Positions 52,317 through 61,944 of a DNA stretch of 64,000 bases are shown in pieces. The position numbers and the translations under genes are program-made. This stretch comes from Adhaeribacter aerolatus. Lineage in GTDB: Bacteria; Bacteroidota; Bacteroidia; Cytophagales; Hymenobacteraceae. Location: positions 86,939-150,938 of the forward strand of contig NZ_BJYS01000017.1 of NCBI RefSeq assembly GCF_007991635.1, read 5' to 3'. The notes beneath the pieces were generated by a model. The model was not told the origin of the DNA. It saw nothing but the letters and a program-made list of their open reading frames with translations, and made no database searches. Position 1 is the first letter of the stretch, and each line of letters opens with the position of its first letter.

Positions 52317-54383
52317 TTACCAGATTTTAATCCGATCGGCTGGTTTCTTATACAATTTATCGCCGGGCTTCACATCAAAAGCCTGGTACCAGGCATCCAT
52401 ATTTACCGGCGCGCCAATGGTGCGGTATTCGCCCGGCGAATGCGGATCGGTAATAATTTGCTGCGCTGCACTTTCGGGTAAAATATTACCCCGCCATACC
52501 TGCGCCCACGCCAGAAAGAACCGCTGATCCGGGGTAAAACCTTCTATTTTTTCGTTCGATTTTCCTTGCTTAGTCATTTTAAAGGCTTCGTAAGCGGCAT
52601 TTAAGCCACCTAAATCGCCAATGTTTTCGCCCAAGGTTAATTTACCGTTTACATGAATGGTATCCAGTACGGTGTAGGCATCAAACTGCTTTTGCAGCGC
52701 TGTTGCTTTTTCCTTAAAACGGGTTAAGTCCTCCGGCGTCCACCAGTTGCGCAACGTACCATCTTTGTCGTACTGGCTGCCTGAGTCGTCGAAACCGTGC
52801 GAAATTTCGTGGCCGATTACCGCGCCAATGCCACCGTAGTTGACCGCATCATCTGCATTCGGGTCGAAGAACGGAAACTGTAAAATACCGGCCGGGAAAA
52901 CAATCTCGTTCATAACCGGATTGTAATACGCATTTACGGTAGGCGCGGTCATGCCCCATTTAGTCCGGTCTACTGGTTTGCCTAACTGGCTAACCATATC
53001 GTTATAAGCCCAAACTCCGGCATTCCGAACATTCTGAAAATAAGTATTTCGCTTAATTTCTAAGCCTTCGTAATTTTTCCATTTGTTCGGGTAAGCAATT
53101 TTGGGGGTAAAGGCGTGTAATTTGGCCAGGGCTTTTTCTTTTGTAACCGGGCTCATCCAGTCCAGGTTCTTAATCCGGATTTCGTAAGCTTTTACCAGGT
53201 TACTGATAAGCTCTTCCATGCGGGCTTTCGCCTCGGGTTTAAAATGCTTCTTTACATACAACTGGCCCAATAATTCGCCAATGGTGCCATCGGTTTGCGA
53301 CGACATGCGTTGCCAGCGCGGGGTTTGTATTTTCTGGCCGGTTAAAGCCTGCGTGTAAGCAAAGTTCGCGTTTACAAAGGGGGTACTTAAGTGCGGAGCA
53401 GCCGATTTCAGCACATTCCATTGTAAATAAGTTTTCCAGTCGGCTACCGGGGTGCTGGTTAACAACGAATTCAAATCGGTGAAAAATTTAGACGAATTTA
53501 CCAAAACCGTATCCTGACCGGTTACTTTCATTTTGGTCAGCAAGCCTTTCCAATCCAGGGTAGGTGTGGTTTTAGTAAAATCGGCTATCGCAAATTTGTT
53601 GTAGGTCTTGTACGGATCGCGCATTTCTACCCGGCTCATCTGGGCCTCTGCCATTTTCTTTTCGAGGTTAAAAATGGTTTCGGCATTTTTCTGGGCCGCC
53701 GCTTGCGACACACCGGTTAAAGTAAAAAGCTGGGTAATATAATTTTTGTAAGCCTGCTGTATTTTGGTGCTGCGGGCGTCGTTTTTTAAATAATAGTCGC
53801 GGTCGGGTAAAGTGGTTCCGCCCTGGCTTAACTGGGGCACCATATTGTTCGGATTTTTCCGGTCCTGACCAACATAAAACCCAAATAAAGGTGCGGCAAT
53901 GCCCGATGTTCGCATGGTAGCGGCCTGGTCCAGCACCTCTTTTACGTTCTTAACAGATGCTGCCTTTTGCAAATCCGCTTTAATCGGCGAGTAACCCAGT
54001 TTATCAATGGTTACGCTGTCCATGCCGGCCGCATAAAAATCGCCTACTCTTTTTTCCAGAGAACCCGGAGCCGCATTCTTTAGCTGAGCGGTTTCGGTAA
54101 GAATGGTTTTAACGGCGTTTATATTAAAATCACGCAGCACATTAAAGCTACCCCAGCGGGTTTCTTTGGCGGGCACCGGGTTGTTTTTTAGCCAGGTACC
54201 ACTGGCATAGCTGTAAAAATCATCACCCGGTTTTACCCCCAGGTCCATGTTAACTTTATCGATGAAAGTAGTTTTGGCACCTTGCTGGGCTGTAGCTTCT
54301 ACTGAAACAACAGTAGCTGCGCCCAGCAATAATACCCTAATCTGAGTAGGAATATTACTTCCTTTTTTAAAATTGAAATTCAT
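52317..54383 (-). CDS. M13-family zinc metallopeptidase (neprilysin/PepO type)
   Basis: A 688-residue exported endopeptidase. Signal peptide at the start (VLLLGAATVVSVEATAQQG). The N-terminal M13 domain includes KPGDDFYSYASGTWLKNNPVP; the catalytic part has NAYYNPVMNEIVFPAGILQ, the zinc motif VIGHEISHGFDD and the third ligand Glu in LGENIGDLGGLNAA. The C-terminus ends RIKIW in place of the common CRVW-type ending, as expected for a periplasmic bacterial form. It degrades short peptides. A dyad with -7-like box sits just upstream. Confidence 0.96.
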   Translation of the reverse strand: MNFNFKKGSNIPTQIRVLLLGAATVVSVEATAQQGAKTTFIDKVNMDLGVKPGDDFYSYASGTWLKNNPVPAKETRWGSFNVLRDFNINAVKTILTETAQLKNAAPGSLEKRVGDFYAAGMDSVTIDKLGYSPIKADLQKAASVKNVKEVLDQAATMRTSGIAAPLFGFYVGQDRKNPNNMVPQLSQGGTTLPDRDYYLKNDARSTKIQQAYKNYITQLFTLTGVSQAAAQKNAETIFNLEKKMAEAQMSRVEMRDPYKTYNKFAIADFTKTTPTLDWKGLLTKMKVTGQDTVLVNSSKFFTDLNSLLTSTPVADWKTYLQWNVLKSAAPHLSTPFVNANFAYTQALTGQKIQTPRWQRMSSQTDGTIGELLGQLYVKKHFKPEAKARMEELISNLVKAYEIRIKNLDWMSPVTKEKALAKLHAFTPKIAYPNKWKNYEGLEIKRNTYFQNVRNAGVWAYNDMVSQLGKPVDRTKWGMTAPTVNAYYNPVMNEIVFPAGILQFPFFDPNADDAVNYGGIGAVIGHEISHGFDDSGSQYDKDGTLRNWWTPEDLTRFKEKATALQKQFDAYTVLDTIHVNGKLTLGENIGDLGGLNAAYEAFKMTKQGKSNEKIEGFTPDQRFFLAWAQVWRGNILPESAAQQIITDPHSPGEYRTIGAPVNMDAWYQAFDVKPGDKLYKKPADRIKIW

Positions 54384-54429
54384 TGGATGGTTTAAAATAG
54401 AAAAAATAAAATACTTAAATAGTTAAAGA

Positions 54430-54458
54430 CAAAATTAATACATGTTTGTCTAAACATG
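54430..54458 (-). promoter_or_regulatory. Candidate promoter with adjacent dyad for the M13 peptidase gene
   Basis: On the minus strand TAATTTTG (54437-54430) fits TAnnTTTG. Directly upstream is CATGTTT-GTCT-AAACATG (54441-54458), a 7-bp-arm dyad, about 58 nt before the start codon. No -33 TTG at the expected place, so an activator site is one reading. Confidence 0.35.
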
Positions 54459-54675
54459 CCTTTTATTTTCCGGTGAGTGCGGGCAAGCAGCGGATACCAA
54501 TTGGTATTTAACAATCCTAAAATCAAAATAATGCAGATGCGGACTTAAATATTTTTAGGTTGATTCATTTATTTAAATGGTTATAATTTATTTCTCTCAG
54601 AATTTATGCTGTGGTAAAAAAGCGGATAAATAATTTAAATTAGCAGAAGACCAGGAATATGAATTTTCCAATCAT

Positions 54676-54942
54676 TTACTTCTTTTTACCTTTCTTTTTA
54701 CCTCCATTGCTATACTTGCCATTTCCCGGTGTCGGGTAAACCATGGTGGCCCGTTTTTTCTGTTGTCCCGGGGCAAATGCCTTAGCCGATTGATGTCCGT
54801 AGATTTTTTTTGCCTGACCGGGTGGTAATTGTTTGCCGGCCGGTTGGTAAACGCGCACCACCTGCGTAGGACGGCAACCAGCAACTAACAGCAATAAAGA
54901 TAAAGCAATTACAAGGGGGGCATAAAAGTTGGTTTTCATCAT
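54676..54942 (-). CDS. Small basic lipoprotein
   Basis: Start set at the MM pair at 54942; upstream residues in the open frame do not form a sensible N-terminus. The 88-residue product has a lipoprotein signal (VIALSLLLLVAGC, Cys at about 22) and a basic, Pro/Gly/Gln/Lys-rich tail (LPPGQAKKIYGHQSAKAF, ending KKKGKKK). Small lipoproteins with PPGQAKK repeats are common in Bacteroidetes and are sometimes labelled quinol oxidase subunit 4 without good reason. Role unknown; probably periplasmic or outer-membrane anchored. Confidence 0.8.
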   Translation of the reverse strand: MMKTNFYAPLVIALSLLLLVAGCRPTQVVRVYQPAGKQLPPGQAKKIYGHQSAKAFAPGQQKKRATMVYPTPGNGKYSNGGKKKGKKK

Positions 54943-55505
54943 ATTTAAGTTTGTTGTTCTGGATAGAAATATTAATTTAAACCTATACTCAAATATCAAA
55001 CCAATTTATTTATTAAAGTCTGCTTCCGTTCTGCAATGCCTGAATATCAATATATTTATTTTTGCATTCTTTTAATAAGAACTGAATTAACCTGTAAAAC
55101 TTAGTAGCTACCTTTCGCAGGTTTAAATGGTCATTCCAAGTTTCGGTGCATAGGCTTAATTTTTTATTGCCTATCAGGAAGAAGTGGCTTTATTTATTTT
55201 AAGCTTGAATTAATGCTGATGACAGTTTCTTCCTCGTTAATTTTAAAGCCAATGTCGGCTACTTGCTGATGAAAACATGCAACAAAGGCAAATTTTATTT
55301 AATAATTAATTAATAAATAAAATCTACCTGGCCCGTATTAAACTTATAAAGGAATCAATTTCCGCTGGAATTAACACGCTGTTTTGCTGTACCAAATACG
55401 TATTTTTATCGGATTAAAACTGATTTCAGCGGCTGAAGCAAGCTTTTTAATTTTTGTACCGTTTATAATAGAACGGTATTGAATTTAACTCAGATGGTTT
55501 AATTT
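54943..55505. other. 563-nt AT-rich gap
   Basis: No gene, repeat or strong hairpin seen. A TATTTTTG box on the plus strand near 55054 has no -33 partner. It is the upstream region of both the small lipoprotein and the 58-residue gene. Confidence 0.4.
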
Positions 55506-55682
55506 ATGGTAATAGATTATTTATGCAAAGTTGAAGCAATGGATATCGGCTCCCTGAAAAAACAGGAGCGCGAATCGCTGGTTACTATTCTGAGTTATTT
55601 GGGAAGAAGAGAGCGAAATCCGTGGTTAGTACAGCAAATCCGAAGAAACATAAACCGTTTGCGGGATGATAAACCCTATTAA
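55506..55682 (+). CDS. Small 58-residue charged protein
   Basis: The frame starts ATG at 55506 (MVIDYLCKVEAMDIGS) or at the internal ATG at 55539 (47 residues) and ends TAA at 55680-55682. The product is highly charged, with a helical Lys/Gln/Glu/Arg pattern (LKKQERESLVTILSYLG, LVQQIRRNINRLRDDK) and no membrane segment. A near-perfect terminator begins 3 nt after the stop, which strongly supports a real, monocistronic small gene. Family not recognised. Confidence 0.65.
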   Translation: MVIDYLCKVEAMDIGSLKKQERESLVTILSYLGRRERNPWLVQQIRRNINRLRDDKPY

Positions 55683-55684
55683 GC

Positions 55685-55720
55685 AACAAAAAGGGCCACT
55701 CGTAAGTGGCCCTTTTTGTT
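55685..55720. terminator. Strong terminator after the 58-residue gene
   Basis: AACAAAAAGGGCCACT and AGTGGCCCTTTTTGTT pair perfectly over 16 bp around CGTA. It can also act on the minus strand, where the cytochrome c gene ends at 55775. Confidence 0.93.
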
Positions 55721-55774
55721 GTTATCAGCTATTTTAAAAAACTGCCTAATGCAGTCAGCTTCCAAAGCAGCAGC

Positions 55775-56374
55775 TTATTTTTTCAGCGATAAAATATAGT
55801 TTACCATTTCGCGCGCATCCGTGGCAGAAAGATTTGGGTGCGGACTCATTGGAATTTGGCCCCAGGAACCGGCGCCGCCCTTAATGATTTTATTAACCAG
55901 AAAATCAATATTCTTGGGCGTGTTCTCATATTTATTAGCCACATCAATATAAGAAGGACCCACCAATTTTGCATCGTCTTTATGACAGGCCAGGCAGTCG
56001 GACTTGGAGATAAGGGTTTTGCCTTTTTCAAAGCTTTTTACCGGTGCAGCTGGCAATTTATCTTTCGGCTGAACAGCTACTACCACTTCGTCTTTGCTAG
56101 GCGGCGCTCCCTCTACTTTGGTACCGGAAGCCTGCGGTTCGGTTACCACCGGCCCTGCAGCGGTATCTTCCTCGCCGGCAGCAGGGGTGGTATTACTGGT
56201 AGCGGCACTGGTCTGCGCAGTAGTGTTGTTATCCGTTGTTCCGGCAGCAGATTGGTTTGTTTTGGGTTTATAATCCGGATCGTAATACTCTTCGCCGGGC
56301 TTTTTCTCGGAACTACCACAGCCAACCATAAAAAACAAATTACAGGCGGCTAACAGAATGGTTACTTTTTTCAT
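55775..56374 (-). CDS. Lipid-anchored class I cytochrome c
   Basis: Start set at 56374 (MKKVTILLAA), which begins a lipoprotein signal with lipobox MVGC (Cys19); the upstream open frame adds an unlikely basic stretch. The 199-residue product has a low-complexity Thr/Ala/Pro/Glu linker (about residues 30-110) and a C-terminal haem c domain: DCLACH (Cys127, Cys130, His131), LVGPSYIDVANKY, GGAGSWGQIPMSPHPNLS with the likely axial Met, and MVNYILSLK. It resembles cytochrome c551/552 electron carriers tethered to the membrane by a flexible arm. Confidence 0.92.
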   Translation of the reverse strand: MKKVTILLAACNLFFMVGCGSSEKKPGEEYYDPDYKPKTNQSAAGTTDNNTTAQTSAATSNTTPAAGEEDTAAGPVVTEPQASGTKVEGAPPSKDEVVVAVQPKDKLPAAPVKSFEKGKTLISKSDCLACHKDDAKLVGPSYIDVANKYENTPKNIDFLVNKIIKGGAGSWGQIPMSPHPNLSATDAREMVNYILSLKK

Positions 56375-56887
56375 AGTTAAGAAAATAATTTTAAAGTTTG
56401 TTTTTGGCTCTTTCCGCCGGTTTATAAACAAGCGGCAATATTAGTTATTCGGCGCCATATAAAGCAATATTTTTGAAAATAGATCCGGTCAAAGAACCAA
56501 TATGATGCTATTTACCAACTGAATATTGCTGGGGCAATTTTTATACGAAAATTAAGGTCGGTTCGATACCTGCAATATTTCGCTCCCGTTAGAAATAAAA
56601 AAGCAGGTTTGTTTTAAGCTAGCTGTTTAAATGCAGCAGGCAAAAATTTATAAGCTACCTTTACGGCCTTATTTATTAGGAGGTATAAAATAATTTCCTT
56701 ACCTAAAGCCCGGGCTTGCGTTAAACAGTAGGTAAATATGCCGGATTTAAAACATTCTTAAGCAGCCTGTTAGAAAATGCAGAAACCATCACAGCCGGAA
56801 AATACTTCGGTAATAAAGCTTTCGGTAATATTTGCCTGAACCATTATCGGAATGGCTTGACAGCTCAAAGTGCTCAAAATATTTTTT
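56375..56887. other. Divergent gap between cytochrome c and helicase genes
   Basis: 513 nt, AT-rich; no gene, hairpin or consensus promoter recognised on either strand. Confidence 0.4.
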
Positions 56888-58129
56888 ATGAAGTTTGAAG
56901 AATACAATATATCGCCCGAAATAATCAGAAGCCTGCACGAAGCAGGTTTTAAACGCCCTACTGATATCCAATATAAATCTATACCGCCCATTTTGAAAGG
57001 CGAAGATGTGTTGGCTATTGCGCAGACCGGCACCGGCAAAACGGCGGCCTTTGCCATTCCGGTGTTGGATATTTTACACGAAAGAAAAAAAATTGCCCGC
57101 CGTGCGGATGGTATTAAATGCCTGGTTATGGTGCCTACCCGCGAATTAGCCATCCAGATTACGGAAGTATTTGAGCAATTAGGAAAAAATACCCGCGTAA
57201 AAACTTTCAGCGTATTTGGCGGCGTAGAGCAGGCCCCGCAGATTGCCCGCTTAGAAACCGGTTTCGATATTCTGGTAGCAACGCCCGGCCGCATGTTTGA
57301 TTTGGTAAGCCAGGGTTATTTAAAGCTGCACCGGGTAGAAATATTAATTCTGGATGAGGCCGACCACATGCTGGATCTGGGCTTTATCAAAGATATTCAG
57401 GACGTAATGAAACACCTCCCCCGCAACCGGCAGACGTTGTTTTTCTCGGCCACGATTAACGAAAAAATCAAAAAACTGGCTTATTCCCTGGTGAATAATG
57501 CCATCCGGATTCAGGTTTCGCCCAAAGACCCCGTGGCCAAAAACATCGACCATGCCGTTGCTTTTGTGGAGATGGATGATAAACGTTTTTTTCTGGAGCG
57601 CATGGTTAAAGAAAACCCCGAAAGTAAAATATTGGTTTTTGTGCGCACCAAAGTCCGCGCCGAACGGGTAATGAAAGCCATGGAACGGGCCGGCCTTAAA
57701 ACCCAAACCATCCACGGCGATAAAGACCAGCAAGACCGATTGGCCGTAATGCAGAAATTTAAAACCGGCGAGGTAAAAGTATTGGTAGCTACGGATGTAA
57801 GTGCCCGCGGCATCGACATTGCTAACGTAGACTTTGTGGTGAATTACGATTTGCCCGAGCAAGCCGAAAATTACGTGCACCGAGTGGGCCGGACCGGCCG
57901 CGGCACCCAAAAAGGTCATGCCATTTCTTTTTGCAGCACCGAGGAAAAGCCTATTCTGTCCGAAATAGAAAGCTTTTTGGATAAGCCCATTAAAGTAATG
58001 GAAATTACCAAAACTGATTACCACGAAACCCTGGACTTTTCGCAAGACCAAAGCTATGATTTAAAAGCCTTGCTGCGCGAGGTGGATACTTTTGAAAATG
58101 CAAAGAAAAAGAAAGGCAAAAAGAAATAA
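56888..58129 (+). CDS. DEAD-box ATP-dependent RNA helicase
   Basis: Start taken at the ATG at 56888 (MKFEEYNISPEIIRSL), the usual Q-motif beginning, rather than 18 nt upstream. The 413-residue protein has Q motif (RPTDIQYKSIPPIL), Walker A AQTGTGKTA, PTRELA, LVATPGR, the DEAD box in ILDEADHML, SAT (FFSATI), and the C-terminal motifs ATDVSARGIDIA and HRVGRTGR. The tail ends in a Lys-rich stretch (AKKKKGKKK) that may bind RNA. It remodels RNA or ribosome assembly intermediates, often in the cold. Confidence 0.96.
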   Translation: MKFEEYNISPEIIRSLHEAGFKRPTDIQYKSIPPILKGEDVLAIAQTGTGKTAAFAIPVLDILHERKKIARRADGIKCLVMVPTRELAIQITEVFEQLGKNTRVKTFSVFGGVEQAPQIARLETGFDILVATPGRMFDLVSQGYLKLHRVEILILDEADHMLDLGFIKDIQDVMKHLPRNRQTLFFSATINEKIKKLAYSLVNNAIRIQVSPKDPVAKNIDHAVAFVEMDDKRFFLERMVKENPESKILVFVRTKVRAERVMKAMERAGLKTQTIHGDKDQQDRLAVMQKFKTGEVKVLVATDVSARGIDIANVDFVVNYDLPEQAENYVHRVGRTGRGTQKGHAISFCSTEEKPILSEIESFLDKPIKVMEITKTDYHETLDFSQDQSYDLKALLREVDTFENAKKKKGKKK

Positions 58130-58219
58130 AAGCTGGTGCCGGATATATTAAAATAGGCGTGCAGGTTATAAAAAATATTACCGGAACCGGCTTAATTTGC
58201 AGAAAACTATAAAACAAAA

Positions 58220-58501
58220 ATGATAAACGTAAACGAGTATTTTGGCGGCCAGGTAAAATCTTTAGGTTACACCACCACCGAAGGCAAATCAACAGTGGGT
58301 GTAATTGCTCCTGGAACTTATGAATTTGGTACTTCGATGCACGAAATAATGGCAGTGCTGGAAGGAGAACTAAAGGTATTACTACCCGGTACGGAAAACT
58401 GGGAAACTTTTGCCGCCGGGAGTAAATTTGAGGTACCGGCTAATGCTTCTTTTAAAGTAGAAGTCGCCGCACCAACCGCTTACCTGTGTCAGTACCGCTA
58501 G
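58220..58501 (+). CDS. ppnP: Pyrimidine/purine nucleoside phosphorylase
   Basis: A 93-residue single-domain cupin of the DUF1255/PpnP family, normal length. [34 protein letters not shown] and [13 protein letters not shown] are typical, as is the C-terminal [10 protein letters not shown]. PpnP splits nucleosides with phosphate to base and ribose-1-phosphate. Lies 90 nt after the helicase gene, followed by a terminator. Confidence 0.94.
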   Translation: MINVNEYFGGQVKSLGYTTTEGKSTVGVIAPGTYEFGTSMHEIMAVLEGELKVLLPGTENWETFAAGSKFEVPANASFKVEVAAPTAYLCQYR

Positions 58502-58552
58502 AATTTATTTCGGGATAAATATTACACCCCAACTTTGGTCGGGAAAGCTAAC

Positions 58553-58598
58553 AACCTTTTAGATGCCGGAAAAACAGCGGCATCTGAAAGGTTTTTTA
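58553..58598 (+). terminator. Terminator after ppnP
   Basis: AACCTTTtaGATGCCG and CGGCATCtgAAAGGTT form a long stem with a small internal loop, followed by TTTT. Confidence 0.88.
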
Positions 58599-58676
58599 TT
58601 ATACACGATTGAATGATATTTCCGGGAAAACTTACGGCATTAAATTTCTGCTTTCGAAACATCTACCGGAGGTTAT

Positions 58677-60983
58677 TTAGTACAAGTAAGCTTTTTTTAC
58701 AACGGTAATATTGCTGTTAATGCCTTGTTCCGGAATTACATGGGCCGGCCGTTTTATCTTAACCAGCGCCTGCGGTAAGCCAATCGAACGGTCGTAGAGC
58801 AGCAACCAGACGCCTTCTGTTTGGAGCATGGTGAGCTGTAATACAACGCCTTCTTCGGGCAAACCCAGTAGCAGCGTGGACAGCAAAACGCCTTCTTTTA
58901 AGTTTTTTTTGGGGTTCGGAATTTTTACGCCGTTTAGGCTTGCGTCCTGTAAGGCTTCTTCCGTTTGGTTAATTATATCTAGTTGCAGTTGCCCGGCCTG
59001 TCGGCCAGATCGGAGCCGTAGTTTTAGTCTCCGCTGGCCTTTATAAATTGTATCGGTCAAAACTTCGGCTATGGGGGCGGGTAAAGGCATAGCTTCTGCC
59101 CTATTTTTTAACAGCCTGGTAGCCGGGGCCGGATAAAACGGGTATAGCAAACCTACTTCGGATGTGGCAAAGAACTGCTTGTTCCATTCATCGGGCTTTG
59201 GATACCCCGAGGCCCAGTAAGCCTGGCCCTGATCCGAATCGAGGTAGTAACTTACATCCGAATGGAGCGGCTGCGTAGACGAAGGCTTTTCGAGGTAAAT
59301 AGCAGCGGCCGTTAAAAGCCCGCCCCCCAACAACAGGCCAATGGCAAAAAGAGGTGCCGCTCGCCAGCGCAGGTTTGTATCTATCTGGTAGATTAAAGGA
59401 ATGCCTAAACCCCAGAAAAAAAGTAACACCAGAATAGGCGCTACCGCCAACTGAAGAGCAAAAGCTACCGCCGTAAGTTTGGCCAGCGGTACCAATAAAA
59501 ATATTGCCGGCAGAAATCCCAAACACACTACTACCATAAACCGCCAGCTAAAAATATTGGGACTAATGAATAGTAAAGCGGCAGTTGCCCCCAGACAGCA
59601 AAACAACAGCGGAAAGAGTAAAATAAATACGGCGGCAGGTACGGTTAAATAAATGCCTAAAACCAAGGTGTATAAAACTAAAAACACTCCCCCGGCCAAT
59701 CCCCACAACGAAGTAAACCGAAATGCCAACCGGCCCAGCAACAGAAACAAGCCGAGTGCTACGGATACATAGGCCAGGAAAAATAAATCGGCCTGATAAA
59801 CCCCATTAATAAAACGGTGGTAAGGCATCAATTTTACAACTCCCAGGTTCAATAACAATATTATCCCGGCTACGCTGGCAAAAATCAGCAGGTAAAAAAC
59901 AAAGCCTTTCAGTAGTTGCCAAATGGTTAAGGCTTTTCTTTTTAGACCAATTATAAAAAATATAATCAAAGAAATTCCGCTAACCACCACCCACACAATT
60001 GTGTGGCTGGCCGGGTAATGCACCAACCAGCTCCCAACGGGATTAAAAAAAACCTTATCGGGCGTCTTGGTATTTTTTAACGAAATATTACCCAAGTGGC
60101 GAATCAGGGCCAGCGTATTACTGCCGTGGTGCTGCAAACTGTTTTGGTTGAGATTTTCCGGCGTATCGGTTAGCTTATGATAATGCACATAGCCATCAAT
60201 AAATGCCGAATTAAAACCACTGTAGCCGGCCTGGCGGAACACCGAAAAATCCGTATCGTTGGGTAGGTGCCGGTATATTTCGTACATTAATGAATTGGCA
60301 AATGGGTAAGGCGCCTCCTGCGCAAACTGCTCAATCACCCAGCCATTTTCCGGACTAATCTCAAAAGTTAAACTGGGTCCGTTGTTGCCGCGTCCTTCCA
60401 GATTCATTACCAGACCAATATTTTTTACTAAGGGATGTTGTAAAAAGGCTCTGGCGCCAAACAAACCAAATTCTTCGCCATCGGTGAATAAGAAAATTAC
60501 ATCGTTTTGGAGCGGCGGCCCGGCCCGCAAGGCCCGGGCCGTTTCCAGCAGGGCAGCCACGCCGGCCCCATCGTCGCCGGCTCCCGGGGTATGGGGCTGC
60601 GAATCGTAATGGGCCATTACCAGTATTGCTTTGCCGTTATTGCTGCCTTTTAATACCCCAACTATATTTTGTACATAAGCCATGGCCGAGCGCCGCAACG
60701 CCTGGTTGCTTACCACCGTTGCCTGTACCTGAGTCTGGATACCGAGTTTCTGCAATTCTGCTATTATATACTTTTGCACTTGCTGGTGCGCAGTCGTACC
60801 CATTGCGTGGGGTTTCTGAGCAATAACCTTTACGTGTCGCATTGCTCTGCCGGCCGCAAATTCGGTTACGGGCGCATCGGGCGGCAATGCCTGGGGTGGC
60901 CGCAGCAGATAAATACTTAAAAAGCTTAAAGCCAACAGACTTAAAAGAGATAAAAGTGCAGACAGGTAGCGGCGGCTTGGCAT
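58677..60983 (-). CDS. M28-family zinc aminopeptidase with multi-span membrane domain
   Basis: A 768-residue protein. One N-terminal transmembrane helix (ALLSLLSLLALSFLSIYLL) leads to an extracytoplasmic M28 domain: VMAHYDSQPHTPGAGDDGAG (zinc ligands His and Asp), TDGEEFGLFGA (Glu), VMNLEGRG and NDTDFSVFRQAGYSGFN. About eight further transmembrane helices follow (from about residue 315 to 560), then a soluble C-terminal part. This layout is like the Fxna/ermp1-type and yeast Pff1-type M28 proteins. It probably trims peptides at the membrane. Confidence 0.93.
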   Translation of the reverse strand: MPSRRYLSALLSLLSLLALSFLSIYLLRPPQALPPDAPVTEFAAGRAMRHVKVIAQKPHAMGTTAHQQVQKYIIAELQKLGIQTQVQATVVSNQALRRSAMAYVQNIVGVLKGSNNGKAILVMAHYDSQPHTPGAGDDGAGVAALLETARALRAGPPLQNDVIFLFTDGEEFGLFGARAFLQHPLVKNIGLVMNLEGRGNNGPSLTFEISPENGWVIEQFAQEAPYPFANSLMYEIYRHLPNDTDFSVFRQAGYSGFNSAFIDGYVHYHKLTDTPENLNQNSLQHHGSNTLALIRHLGNISLKNTKTPDKVFFNPVGSWLVHYPASHTIVWVVVSGISLIIFFIIGLKRKALTIWQLLKGFVFYLLIFASVAGIILLLNLGVVKLMPYHRFINGVYQADLFFLAYVSVALGLFLLLGRLAFRFTSLWGLAGGVFLVLYTLVLGIYLTVPAAVFILLFPLLFCCLGATAALLFISPNIFSWRFMVVVCLGFLPAIFLLVPLAKLTAVAFALQLAVAPILVLLFFWGLGIPLIYQIDTNLRWRAAPLFAIGLLLGGGLLTAAAIYLEKPSSTQPLHSDVSYYLDSDQGQAYWASGYPKPDEWNKQFFATSEVGLLYPFYPAPATRLLKNRAEAMPLPAPIAEVLTDTIYKGQRRLKLRLRSGRQAGQLQLDIINQTEEALQDASLNGVKIPNPKKNLKEGVLLSTLLLGLPEEGVVLQLTMLQTEGVWLLLYDRSIGLPQALVKIKRPAHVIPEQGINSNITVVKKAYLY

Positions 60984-61115
60984 TTAAGGTAATAAGCTGG
61001 TTTATAACAAACGCACAAATATTTAACCGGGTAACAGCTAAACTTAAAATAAATACTAGCTGGATGTATTACGGGCAAATACGTAAAAGGCTAATTTAAT
61101 TAAAATATACCTGAC

Positions 61116-61850
61116 ATGAACTTAGCTCAAAATACTGTTTTAATTACCGGCGGCGCTTCCGGCATTGGCTGGGCTTTTGCCGAACGTTTTCTAAAAGCCG
61201 GCAGCGAAGTAATTATATGTGGCCGACGAGCCGATAAGCTCGAAGAAGTAAAAAAACAATATCCGCAGGTACACACCCGCGTCTGCGATGTTGGCCAGGA
61301 AAAAGACCGGATAGATTTGTACGGGTGGGTAACCGAGAATTTTCCGCAAGTAAATGTGCTGGTGAACAATGCGGGTATTCAGCGGCGGGTATCTTTTACC
61401 CAGAACGAAGAACCCTGGAGCAGCCACCAGTCCGAAATGGCCATTAACCTGGAAGCTCCTGTTCACCTGGCGCTCCTTTTTATTCCGCATTTAAAACAAA
61501 AATCCGAAGCCTATTTAATTAACGTAACCTCCGGACTGGCTTTTGTGCCCATGGCGAAAGCGGCCGTCTACAGTGCTACCAAAGCGGCTTTACATTCGTT
61601 TACTTTATCGTTGCGTTACCAGCTAAAGCAAACATCGGTGAAGGTAATTGAAGTTGTACCGCCGGCCGTAAACACCGATTTAGGCGGGCCCGGCTTGCAT
61701 ACGTTTGGCGCACCTTTAGCCGATTTTGCCGATGCTGTGATGGAGCGCCTGGGCAAAGGCGAAGAAGAAATAGGTTACGGTACTTCCGAATTTTCGCGGC
61801 AGGCCTCGCGGCAAGAACTACAGGAAATATTTAAAAGAATGAATCCTTAA
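61116..61850 (+). CDS. Short-chain dehydrogenase/reductase (SDR)
   Basis: A 244-residue classical SDR. NAD(P)-binding TGGASGIGWAFAERF with the basic CGRRADK after strand 2 that favours NADPH, NNAGIQRRVSF, and the catalytic YSATKAALHSF. VIEVVPPAVNTDLGG is the usual region after the active site. It resembles DltE-like oxidoreductases; the substrate is unknown. Standalone gene ending in a shared terminator. Confidence 0.94.
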   Translation: MNLAQNTVLITGGASGIGWAFAERFLKAGSEVIICGRRADKLEEVKKQYPQVHTRVCDVGQEKDRIDLYGWVTENFPQVNVLVNNAGIQRRVSFTQNEEPWSSHQSEMAINLEAPVHLALLFIPHLKQKSEAYLINVTSGLAFVPMAKAAVYSATKAALHSFTLSLRYQLKQTSVKVIEVVPPAVNTDLGGPGLHTFGAPLADFADAVMERLGKGEEEIGYGTSEFSRQASRQELQEIFKRMNP

Positions 61851-61888
61851 TCAACAGCTGTAACGGTAAGCTTCAGAAGCCATCAATA

Positions 61889-61926
61889 AAAAAGCCCCGG
61901 CCTATTGGTAGCAACCGGGGCTTTTT
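61889..61926. terminator. Bidirectional terminator between SDR and outer-membrane protein genes
   Basis: AAAAAGCCCCGG and CCGGGGCTTTTT pair perfectly over 12 bp around 14 nt. It lies 38 nt past the SDR stop on the plus strand and 18 nt past the stop at 61945 on the minus strand. Confidence 0.92.
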
Positions 61927-61944
61927 AGATTGGTATATAAAATA

